Shown here in pieces: positions 1 to 5,685 of a DNA stretch of 6,557 nucleotides (its first letter is position 1; each line of letters opens with the position of its first letter). Below the pieces are notes generated by a model. The model was given only the letters and a program-made list of their open reading frames with translations. It did not search any database and was not told the origin of the DNA. Location: the NCBI GenBank assembly GCA_934338765.1, contig CAKRHL010000123.1, positions 1 to 6,557 of the forward strand, written 5' to 3'. Both the position numbers and the translations under genes were made by a program. Source of the stretch: an uncultured Lachnospiraceae bacterium (GTDB lineage Bacteria; Bacillota; Clostridia; Lachnospirales; Lachnospiraceae).

Positions 1-90
1 CTCAATACCGGCTTCATATTTATCTTCTATAAAGTAATCGTAAAATGCCTTTTTATTATTGGCTATGATCTTTTTACTTTCCTTTCCCAT
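1..90 (-). CDS. smpB: SsrA-binding protein SmpB, N-terminal fragment (cut by window edge)
   Basis: The minus strand reads ATG at 90 and stays open to the window edge, giving 30 residues that begin [20 protein letters not shown] and continue with [10 protein letters not shown]. This matches the usual SmpB start, in which a short basic stretch with 'IANNKKA' leads into 'YxxxExxEAGI', the first strand of the OB-fold. The full protein is normally about 150-160 residues, so roughly four fifths lies outside. SmpB binds tmRNA and carries it into the A site of stalled ribosomes for trans-translation. The start is supported by a strong GGGAGG at 95-100, four bases from the ATG. It follows rnr by 68 bases on the same strand, a common Firmicutes arrangement that pairs two partners of the same quality-control pathway. 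Identification comes from the N-terminus and neighbour only. Confidence 0.9.
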   Translation of the reverse strand, partial: MGKESKKIIANNKKAFYDYFIEDKYEAGIE

Positions 91-126
91 AATTCCTCCC
101 TGCACAATATATGTTATTCATATTAA

Positions 127-154
127 ATATTAAATATCATATATCAGCTATCAA
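127..154 (-). promoter_or_regulatory. Weak candidate promoter for smpB in the rnr-smpB gap
   Basis: On the minus strand TTGATA (149-154) is followed after 16 bases by TAATAT (127-132), in a very AT-rich gap just after the rnr stop. The -10 matches consensus at only four of six positions and AT-rich DNA produces such matches by chance. No convincing terminator is visible between rnr and smpB, so co-transcription from upstream remains the simpler reading, with this as a possible extra start site. Confidence 0.25.
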
Positions 155-158
155 ACTT

Positions 159-2513
159 TTATTTTCTGCTGCGTCTCTTGGCTGCTTTTTTCTTCGCTTT
201 CCGCTCCTTCATTCTGCGACTGCCTCTGTCAGAACGGCTTCTGCCGCCCCTTCCATCTTTGTCCTTGGATGCACCTCGTCCTTTTCCGGAAGCTTTCGCT
301 GCCATCGCTTTTTTCTCTCTGGCACTGATACGCTCCTTCGGCGACTTCTTTTCCATCGGCGGCAGGATCGGATTGCCTTCCTCATCCTCCTGATACAGCA
401 CAAAGTCAATGGTTCTGGTCAGCTTGTCGACACCTGCCACAATGATACGCAACGGCTCACCCATCTTATAAACCTTGCCCGTGTTTTCTCCCACCATACG
501 ATGCAGATCTTCATCATAATAGTAATAATCTCCCGGAATATCTGCCACACGGATCATTCCCTCGATGGTATTTGGCAGCTCCACATACATACCCCAGGTG
601 GTCAGACCGGAAATGGTTCCCTCGAAGTCCTTTCCAACAAACTGTTCCATATACTCAGCTTTCTTCATCTTCTCCACTTCACGCTCTGCATCATCGGCAC
701 GGCGCTCCAATGCACTTGTCTGCTCTGTCACCTCCGGCAGGATCTTCTGATAATGCTCGATCCGCTTCTCTTTCATGCCACCGTGAAGATTCTCCTTAAT
801 GATCCGGTGGATCTGCAGATCCGGATAACGGCGGATCGGAGAAGTGAAATGACAGTAATACTTCATTGCCAGACCGAAATGCCCCTCGCAGTCTGTGGTA
901 TACCGCGCCTGCTTCATGGATCGAAGCGCCAGTCTGCCGATCAGTCCTTCCTCCGGCTTTCCTGCAATGGCGCGCATCAGCTTCTGGATCTCCTTCGGAT
1001 GGATCTCATCCTCCTTGATCTTCAAAGTATATCCAAAGTTCTCGATAAATAACGCAAGATTCTGGATCTTTTCCATATCCGGCGTCTCGTGGGTACGATA
1101 TACAAACGGAAGCTCACTCCAGAAATACTCCTCTGCCACCGTCTGGTTGGCTGCCAGCATAAACTCCTCGATAATGCGGTTTGCCTGGGTTCTCTCATAC
1201 TCCTTGACATCGATCGGCTTTCCCTTCTCATCTAAGATGATCTTTGCCTCCGGGAAGTCAAAATCAATAGAGCCTCTCTTCTCCCGCTTTGCCTGCAGGA
1301 TTTCTGCCAGCTCATACATCAGCTCAAACATCGGAATTAATTCTTCGTATTCCTTCCGCTCCTGCTCGTCCTTCTCCTCAATGATCTTGTGTACACTGGT
1401 ATATGACATACGACGTGTTACGTTGATCACAGATTCGCAGATCTTATGCTTGATTATCTCACCCTTTTCATTGATATCCATCATACAGGACAATGCCAGA
1501 CGATCCACTCCCTGATTCAGGGAACAGATTCCGTTGGACAACTTATGAGGGATCATCGGGATCACACGATCCACCAGATAAATACTGGTTCCACGCTTCA
1601 ACGCCTCCTTATCCAAAGGAGACCCTTCTGTCACATACTGGCTGACATCCGCAATATGAACGCCAAGGTGGTAAATATTGCCCTCCTTGGAAAGAGTAAT
1701 GGCATCATCCAGATCCTTGGCATCCTCTCCGTCGATGGTCACCGTCTGAAGCTCACGGAAGTCGGCTCTTCCCGCCTTCTGACTCTCCTCAACCTCATCC
1801 GGAATATCCTCGATCTGCTTCATCACCTCATCCGGATACTCCTCCGGCAGACCATATGCCTTGATCACAGAGAGAATATCCACGCCCGGATCATTCACAT
1901 GCCCCAGGATCTCCAGTATACGCCCCTCCGGCTTACGCTGCTCATCGCCATAGTCTGTGATCTCCACAACTACCTTATGACCGGTGACAGCTCCTTTGCT
2001 CTCTGCCTTTGCCACATAAATATCCTTGGTAAATTTCTGATTGTCCGGTGTGACAAAGCCAAAATTTCTGCTGCGGGTATAGGTTCCCACGATAATGCTG
2101 TTACCCCGCTCCAGGATATTTAACACCTGGCCTTCCCGGCGTTTGCCTTCTCCACCTTCCTTTTTGACCAGCACCTGCACGGTATCCCCGTCAAGTGCTC
2201 CCTTGGTATGTACTCCCGGTATGAAAATGTCGTCCTCCTCATTCTCAACACGCACGAAGCCAAAGCCTCTCTGGGTCGCCATATAATGGCCTACCTTCAC
2301 ATCCGCCGGGAGCGGTTTGATCTTTCCCTTGAGATCAATGCTGATCTTTCCCTCCATGGCAAGAGCATCCAGCACTTCACGAAAATCCTTTTTTTCACGG
2401 GACGGCACCTGCAGAACCATTGCCATCTCCTTTACTGACATACTGCGGTATCCCTTTGAATTTACAAATTCATCGATCATTTTCTTTTTTTCTTCAAATT
2501 CTTCCTGTACCAT
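159..2513 (-). CDS. rnr: Ribonuclease R (3'-5' exoribonuclease)
   Basis: A 784-residue protein with the full RNase R layout: N-terminal winged-helix-like region (about 5-65), two cold-shock domains (about 73-118 with GFGFV, and 141-187 with NFGFV), the RNB catalytic domain (about 255-590), an S1 RNA-binding domain (about 625-705) and a Lys/Arg-rich tail (about 720-784). The metal-binding motif TIDGEDAKDLDDA is at 259-271; D261, D267, D269 and D270 have the spacing of the catalytic aspartates. The signature TSPIRRYPDL starts near 557. The enzyme degrades structured RNA processively in the cytoplasm and, in well-studied bacteria, clears mRNAs released by trans-translation, fitting smpB just downstream. 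ATG at 2513 is preferred because the family alignment begins here, although its Shine-Dalgarno (AAGGA at 2526-2530, 12 bases away) is weak. A GTG at 2561 would add 16 residues encoded by a structured repeat-like segment and is rejected. The tail is long and rich in Arg, Gly and Ser. Confidence 0.97.
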   Translation of the reverse strand: MVQEEFEEKKKMIDEFVNSKGYRSMSVKEMAMVLQVPSREKKDFREVLDALAMEGKISIDLKGKIKPLPADVKVGHYMATQRGFGFVRVENEEDDIFIPGVHTKGALDGDTVQVLVKKEGGEGKRREGQVLNILERGNSIIVGTYTRSRNFGFVTPDNQKFTKDIYVAKAESKGAVTGHKVVVEITDYGDEQRKPEGRILEILGHVNDPGVDILSVIKAYGLPEEYPDEVMKQIEDIPDEVEESQKAGRADFRELQTVTIDGEDAKDLDDAITLSKEGNIYHLGVHIADVSQYVTEGSPLDKEALKRGTSIYLVDRVIPMIPHKLSNGICSLNQGVDRLALSCMMDINEKGEIIKHKICESVINVTRRMSYTSVHKIIEEKDEQERKEYEELIPMFELMYELAEILQAKREKRGSIDFDFPEAKIILDEKGKPIDVKEYERTQANRIIEEFMLAANQTVAEEYFWSELPFVYRTHETPDMEKIQNLALFIENFGYTLKIKEDEIHPKEIQKLMRAIAGKPEEGLIGRLALRSMKQARYTTDCEGHFGLAMKYYCHFTSPIRRYPDLQIHRIIKENLHGGMKEKRIEHYQKILPEVTEQTSALERRADDAEREVEKMKKAEYMEQFVGKDFEGTISGLTTWGMYVELPNTIEGMIRVADIPGDYYYYDEDLHRMVGENTGKVYKMGEPLRIIVAGVDKLTRTIDFVLYQEDEEGNPILPPMEKKSPKERISAREKKAMAAKASGKGRGASKDKDGRGGRSRSDRGSRRMKERKAKKKAAKRRSRK

Positions 2514-2538
2514 AATCGTCTTCTTTCCTTTCTCTGCC

Positions 2539-2608
2539 CGCAAACTTTGGGTCGCTGACACAAATTTCCAAAGTAAATCGCATTTGCGAAGCGAGCTACG
2601 CTTGCTTT
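2539..2608. repeat. Structured repeat-like segment upstream of rnr
   Basis: On the plus strand, CGCAA at 2539-2543 pairs with TTGCG at 2584-2588 and ACTTTGG at 2544-2550 pairs with CCAAAGT at 2568-2574. This gives a 12-bp interrupted stem with a 17-base loop and a 9-base bulge on one side. A second small hairpin follows directly: AAGCG (2589-2593), loop AGCTA, CGCTT (2599-2603). The segment sits between the secG terminator and the rnr ribosome binding site. From memory, peptides such as 'SATQSLRA' or 'LCQRPKVCG', which are translations of this stretch, recur as short dubious proteins in Lachnospiraceae genomes; that would make this a copy of a small dispersed repeat. Only one copy is in the window, so repeat status is inference. 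It could instead be an rnr leader structure. Confidence 0.5.
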
Positions 2609-2623
2609 ATCCCTCTTAATTCC

Positions 2624-2658
2624 AAAAAACCGCCTCACGGAGATACCCATGAGACGGC
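2624..2658 (-). terminator. Rho-independent terminator after secG
   Basis: On the minus strand the arms GCCGTCTCA (2650-2658) and TGAGGCGGT (2629-2637) form a 9-bp stem with two G-U pairs. The 12-base interval between them can pair further (TGGG with TCCG, two wobbles) to leave a TATC tetraloop. A run of six T follows at 2624-2629. It lies 43 bases beyond the secG stop and about 110 bases before the rnr start, so it should separate secG transcription from rnr at least in part. Confidence 0.87.
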
Positions 2659-2701
2659 ATAATTTCTCTATCGTACTGATCATCAGCAAGACATAAATAT
2701 C

Positions 2702-2950
2702 TTAGCTGAAAATCTTGAGGTTCAAAAGCAGTGAAAATACTACGAAAAGTACAGCCATAATCCTGGTAGCCAGTACAAGTCCGCCCTCCATGGAACGACC
2801 TTTGTTCTTGCCCCAGTAAGACTCTGCTGCACCACTGATCGCACCTGTCAGACCAGCCTGCTTGCCCTCCTGCATCAATACAACAACCGTCAATGCAATA
2901 CAATCAATAATATAAAGAATTAATAAAATACCATGAATAATGTTAATCAT
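2702..2950 (-). CDS. secG: Preprotein translocase subunit SecG
   Basis: An 82-residue membrane protein with two hydrophobic segments (about 3-25 and 57-78) joined by a polar, Gly-rich loop. The segment VLMQEGKQAGLTGAISGAAE (24-43) is the conserved end of helix 1 and loop of the SecG family, and length matches the usual 70-85 residues. SecG is the small accessory subunit of the SecYEG channel in the cytoplasmic membrane and assists SecA-driven export. ATG at 2950 is chosen because GGAGG lies seven bases upstream; an adjacent in-frame TTG at 2953 would add one residue but sits too close to that site. The gene has its own strong promoter and a terminator just after its stop. Location next to rnr and smpB is common in Firmicutes, with no known functional link to glycolysis genes upstream. 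Confidence 0.96.
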   Translation of the reverse strand: MINIIHGILLILYIIDCIALTVVVLMQEGKQAGLTGAISGAAESYWGKNKGRSMEGGLVLATRIMAVLFVVFSLLLNLKIFS

Positions 2951-2957
2951 CAAAAAA

Positions 2958-2962
2958 CCTCC
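2958..2962 (-). promoter_or_regulatory. Ribosome binding site that fixes the secG start
   Basis: The minus strand shows a perfect GGAGG, seven bases before ATG at 2950 and only four before the TTG at 2953. This spacing favours the ATG as the true secG start. Confidence 0.85.
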
Positions 2963-2974
2963 ACTTTAATCCAA

Positions 2975-3002
2975 TGTAACAATGATCTGCTGTGATGTTA
3001 CA
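2975..3002. repeat. Short inverted repeat in the secG leader
   Basis: TGTAAC at 2975-2980 and GTTACA at 2997-3002 are perfect inverted copies with a 16-base centre, lying just downstream of the predicted secG transcription start. It could form a weak leader hairpin or be a protein-binding palindrome. Six-base arms are short enough to occur by chance. Confidence 0.3.
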
Positions 3003-3015
3003 CAACAACTATTTA

Positions 3016-3044
3016 ATGATAGCACAAGTATCCCATCATTTCAA
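3016..3044 (-). promoter_or_regulatory. Sigma-A type promoter of secG, extended -10
   Basis: On the minus strand TTGAAA (3039-3044) is separated by exactly 17 bases from TATCAT (3016-3021). The bases before the -10 read TGC, giving an extended -10 motif. An A-rich stretch with a run of six A lies just upstream of the -35, resembling an UP element. The start of transcription is expected near 3009, leaving a leader of about 60 bases before secG. This makes secG transcription independent of gpmI. Confidence 0.82.
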
Positions 3045-3061
3045 GAAGTTTTTTCTATCAC

Positions 3062-3086
3062 AGGCAGATTTATTGTAAATCTGCCC
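3062..3086 (-). terminator. Stable hairpin beyond gpmI, possible terminator without a U-tract
   Basis: On the minus strand GGCAGATTT pairs perfectly with AAATCTGCC (3063-3071 and 3077-3085) around a five-base loop, with one more G-U pair outside. It begins about 20 bases after the gpmI stop, where a terminator is expected, but the bases that follow are TGTGATAG rather than a run of T. On the plus strand there is no T-run after it either. It may be a suboptimal terminator or a 3'-end structure protecting the gpmI message. Confidence 0.45.
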
Positions 3087-3107
3087 GCATTTCATGCAAT
3101 CACTGAA

Positions 3108-4652
3108 TTATTTTCTGATCAGAAGTGACTTGCCAGTCATCTCCTTTGGCTGCTCCATACCCATTACCTGGATCAATGTCGGTGCAATATCTGCAAGGCA
3201 TCCACCCTCACGAAGAGTATAGGACTCGTCGTAATTCACAAGGATAAACGGAACAGGATTGGTTGTATGAGCAGTATGTGGCTCACCGGTCTCATAGTCG
3301 ATCATCTTCTCTGCATTACCATGATCTGCACAGATAAACAGAACGCCGTCTGCTTTCTTTACAGCCTCAACTGCAGATCCAACACACTTATCCACTGCCT
3401 CTACTGCCTTGATAGCTGCAGGGATCACACCTGTGTGACCTACCATATCAGGATTTGCAAAGTTGATCACGATCACATCATACTTACCTGATCCGATTGC
3501 CTCATCCAGTCTTCTGCTGACCTCCGGTGCACTCATTTCCGGCTGCAGATCGTAAGTTGCTACGGAAGGTGATTTTACCAGAGAACGCTCCTCACCCTTG
3601 TTTGGCTCCTCAACACCACCGTTAAAGAAGAATGTAACATGTGCATACTTCTCTGTCTCAGCCAGACGAAGCTGAGTCTTTCCGTTGGCTGCAAGGAACT
3701 CACCAAATGTATTCTCTACAGACTCTTTCTTGAAGGCAACCAGCTTGTTGCCGATAGTATCATCATAATCCACAAAGCATACATATGTCAGCTTCAGGAA
3801 GCCTTTCTTTCTCTCAAATCCTGTAAACTCCTCATCACAGAAGCTGCGGGTGATCTCTCTCGCACGGTCCGGACGGAAGTTAAAGAAGATCACAGAATCA
3901 CCGTCCTTGATAGTAGCCAGTGGCTTTCCGTCCTTCTCAATGACAGTAGGTACTACGAACTCGTCTGTCACATCCTTGGCATAGGAATCAGTCATTGCCT
4001 GAACAGCATCCTCTGCCTTCTCACCCTCGCCATATACCAGAGCGGCATATGCCTTCTCTACACGATCCCAGTTGGTATCACGATCCATTGCATAGTAACG
4101 TCCATGCAGGCTGGCAATGTGGCCAACACCGATCTCGTCAATCTTTGCCTGAAGCTGCTCTACATACTCCTTACCAGATGCAGGAGGTGTATCACGGCCA
4201 TCCAGGAAGCAGTGTACATATACATTTTCTACGCCATTCTTCTTAGCTAACTCTAACAGTCCGTACAGGTGTGTATTGTGGCTGTGTACACCACCGTCGG
4301 AAAGCAGACCATATAAATGAAGATCTGAGCCGTTCTTCTTGACGTTCTCAATGGCAGCCAAAAGCTCCTCATTCTCAAAGAAATCGCCATCATCGATAGA
4401 CTTGGAAATACGTGTCAGCTCCTGATAAATGACACGGCCGGCACCGATATTCATATGACCAACCTCAGAGTTACCCATCTGGCCATCCGGAAGACCAACT
4501 GCAAGACCACTGGCATTTCCCTTTACAAACGGATACTCTGCCATCAGCTTGTCCATAACAGGTGTCTTTGCCTGAGCGATTGCATTTCCCTCAACCTTAT
4601 CATTCAATCCATAACCATCTAATACCATTAATACAACTGGTTTCTGACTCAT
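3108..4652 (-). CDS. gpmI: 2,3-bisphosphoglycerate-independent phosphoglycerate mutase
   Basis: A 514-residue cytoplasmic enzyme interconverting 3- and 2-phosphoglycerate in glycolysis through a phosphoserine intermediate with two metal ions (usually Mn2+). The alkaline-phosphatase-like metal and catalytic residues are all present: D12 (VLDGYG), S62 in GNSEVGH, H123 in GGVHSH, R153/D154 in DGRD, R185 and R191, R260 and R263 in FRPDRAR, K335 in ETEKYAH, D402 and H406 in NPDMVGH, D443/H444 in ADHGN and H462 near HTAH. Length is typical (about 510). ATG at 4652 is chosen because the family begins 'MS-KPVVLMVLDGYG' and AGAGG precedes it by 10 bases. An upstream in-frame extension to 4703 adds 17 residues lying over a GC-rich leader hairpin and is rejected. 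The gene has its own promoter after the tpiA terminator, so it is probably transcribed separately from pgk-tpiA though it serves the same pathway. Confidence 0.97.
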   Translation of the reverse strand: MSQKPVVLMVLDGYGLNDKVEGNAIAQAKTPVMDKLMAEYPFVKGNASGLAVGLPDGQMGNSEVGHMNIGAGRVIYQELTRISKSIDDGDFFENEELLAAIENVKKNGSDLHLYGLLSDGGVHSHNTHLYGLLELAKKNGVENVYVHCFLDGRDTPPASGKEYVEQLQAKIDEIGVGHIASLHGRYYAMDRDTNWDRVEKAYAALVYGEGEKAEDAVQAMTDSYAKDVTDEFVVPTVIEKDGKPLATIKDGDSVIFFNFRPDRAREITRSFCDEEFTGFERKKGFLKLTYVCFVDYDDTIGNKLVAFKKESVENTFGEFLAANGKTQLRLAETEKYAHVTFFFNGGVEEPNKGEERSLVKSPSVATYDLQPEMSAPEVSRRLDEAIGSGKYDVIVINFANPDMVGHTGVIPAAIKAVEAVDKCVGSAVEAVKKADGVLFICADHGNAEKMIDYETGEPHTAHTTNPVPFILVNYDESYTLREGGCLADIAPTLIQVMGMEQPKEMTGKSLLIRK

Positions 4653-4662
4653 AATCTCTATT

Positions 4663-4667
4663 CCTCT
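4663..4667 (-). promoter_or_regulatory. Ribosome binding site supporting the gpmI start
   Basis: The minus strand reads AGAGG ten bases before ATG at 4652. The spacing is slightly long but acceptable, and it supports the internal ATG over the longer reading from 4703. Confidence 0.6.
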
Positions 4668-4694
4668 TTTCTGTGCTGTCTCTGTCTCTGATCG

Positions 4695-4717
4695 CCGCGC
4701 CACAGCACCGGCAGCGG
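4695..4717 (-). other. GC-rich hairpin in the gpmI leader
   Basis: On the minus strand CCGC, a bulged T and GCC pair with GGC and GCGG around an eight-base loop, a seven-bp all-GC stem. It lies between the predicted transcription start (about 4733) and the ribosome binding site at 4663-4667. No T-run follows, so it is not an attenuator terminator. It may stabilise the message or be part of a leader with unknown regulation. The high GC stands out against the AT-rich surroundings. Confidence 0.5.
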
Positions 4718-4739
4718 ACTTTTAATTCTACCATTCTTG

Positions 4740-4768
4740 AGTATACAAGATTCCCTTCCATTCGTCAA
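4740..4768 (-). promoter_or_regulatory. Sigma-A type promoter of gpmI
   Basis: On the minus strand TTGACG (4763-4768) is followed after exactly 17 bases by TATACT (4740-4745); each hexamer matches the consensus at five of six positions. The predicted start is near 4733, giving a leader of about 80 bases. It lies downstream of the tpiA terminator, so gpmI is expressed as its own unit. Confidence 0.88.
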
Positions 4769-4772
4769 TAAC

Positions 4773-4812
4773 AAGAACACCTGTCTCTGTCATGAAAATG
4801 CACAAAGAACAC
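4773..4812. repeat. Pair of 8-bp direct repeats just upstream of the gpmI promoter
   Basis: AAGAACAC occurs on the plus strand at 4773-4780 and again at 4805-4812, a 32-bp period or about three helical turns. The nearer copy is five bases upstream of the gpmI -35. The position suits an activator or repressor site, but two 8-mers alone are weak evidence. Confidence 0.25.
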
Positions 4813-4827
4813 AGAGCTTTCCTGCCG

Positions 4828-4875
4828 AAAATAAAAATGCGATCCGGAAAGTCAAAGGCCCTCCAAACCGCATTT
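4828..4875 (-). terminator. Rho-independent terminator after tpiA
   Basis: On the minus strand the 14-base arm AAATGCGGTTTGGA (4862-4875) pairs along its whole length with TCCGGATCGCATTT (4835-4848), three of the pairs being G-U, around a 13-base loop. TTTTTATTTT spans the end of the stem and beyond. It starts 37 bases after the tpiA stop and should end the pgk-tpiA transcript. Confidence 0.9.
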
Positions 4876-4912
4876 AAAAGTATTATGACAATTCAAGTGA
4901 AATGCTTCTCAA

Positions 4913-5659
4913 TTACGCATTGACTACCTTACCGAAATCAGCCTTCAGGGAAGCTCCACCGATCAGACCACCGTCGATGTCCGGCTTTGCAAGAAGTTCT
5001 GCTGCATTTCCGGCATTCATAGATCCACCATACTGGATACGAACTGCCTCTGCAGTATCTGTATCATAGATCTCAGCGATGAGATCACGGATACCCTTAC
5101 ATACCTCCTGCGCCTGATCAGAAGTAGCAGTCTTGCCTGTTCCGATTGCCCAGATTGGCTCATAAGCGATTACCATGCTCTTTACCTGATCTGCAGTAAC
5201 GCCCGCAAGGTCAGACTTGATCTGAAGACGGATCCAGTCCATTGTTACACCAAGCTCTCTCTGCTCCAGTGACTCACCGCAGCAAAGGATCGGTGTCAGA
5301 CCAGCTTCAAATGCCTTCTTTACTTTCTTGTTCAGAAGGACATCATCCTCCTTGAAGTAATCACGACGCTCAGAGTGGCCAAGGATTACATACTTAACGC
5401 CTGCATCTACAAGCATTGGTGCAGAGATCTCACCTGTGTAAGCTCCGCTCTCCTCAAAGTACATATTCTCAGCACCTACTGCTACGTTTGTGCCTTTTAC
5501 TGCCTCTACAACAGGAACAATATCGATTGCAGGTACACAGTAAACAACATCCACATCATCATTTACTACTAAATCCTTTAACTCATTTACTAAAGCAACT
5601 GCCTCGCTGGGAGTCTTGTTCATTTTCCAGTTACCGGCAATAATTCTTCTTCTAGCCAT
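4913..5659 (-). CDS. tpiA: Triosephosphate isomerase
   Basis: A complete 248-residue TIM-barrel enzyme interconverting dihydroxyacetone phosphate and glyceraldehyde 3-phosphate in the cytoplasm. Catalytic residues are in their standard places: N10 and K12 in GNWKMN, H95 in ILGHSERR, and E167 in the signature [11 protein letters not shown] (165-175) that also forms the flexible loop 6. Phosphate-binding GGS (211-213) and GGASL (234-238) follow. Length is normal for bacteria. The ATG at 5659 has AAGGAG at 5668-5673 with eight bases of spacing. It starts 26 bases after the pgk stop without an intervening terminator, so the two are almost certainly co-transcribed; a strong terminator follows the gene. 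Nothing is missing or unusual in the sequence. Confidence 0.98.
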   Translation of the reverse strand: MARRRIIAGNWKMNKTPSEAVALVNELKDLVVNDDVDVVYCVPAIDIVPVVEAVKGTNVAVGAENMYFEESGAYTGEISAPMLVDAGVKYVILGHSERRDYFKEDDVLLNKKVKKAFEAGLTPILCCGESLEQRELGVTMDWIRLQIKSDLAGVTADQVKSMVIAYEPIWAIGTGKTATSDQAQEVCKGIRDLIAEIYDTDTAEAVRIQYGGSMNAGNAAELLAKPDIDGGLIGGASLKADFGKVVNA

Positions 5660-5685
5660 TGTACTATCTCCTTATCTGAATCTGA

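Noticed and set aside
111..1052. A 313-codon plus-strand open frame opposite the 3' half of rnr, with others at 895-1515 and 1446-2123.
   Set aside because: They lie wholly or almost wholly over a well-supported rnr with intact catalytic motifs. Their translations are low-complexity His/Leu/Ile/Ser-rich peptides with no recognisable domain, as expected for the antisense of a coding frame.
2477..2689. A 70-codon minus-strand frame running through the secG terminator, the repeat-like segment and into rnr.
   Set aside because: It crosses a clear terminator hairpin, overlaps rnr out of frame, and its translation is that of the structured repeat; no ribosome binding site or family is recognisable.
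3639..4250. A 203-codon plus-strand frame opposite gpmI, with smaller ones at 3995-4246 and 3267-3491.
   Set aside because: They are antisense to conserved catalytic segments of GpmI and show Cys/Leu/Ile-rich composition without any domain.
4653..4703. Extension of GpmI by 17 residues to an upstream start at 4703.
   Set aside because: The added residues read through the GC-rich leader hairpin, do not resemble the family N-terminus, and the ATG at 4652 matches the conserved start and has its own Shine-Dalgarno.
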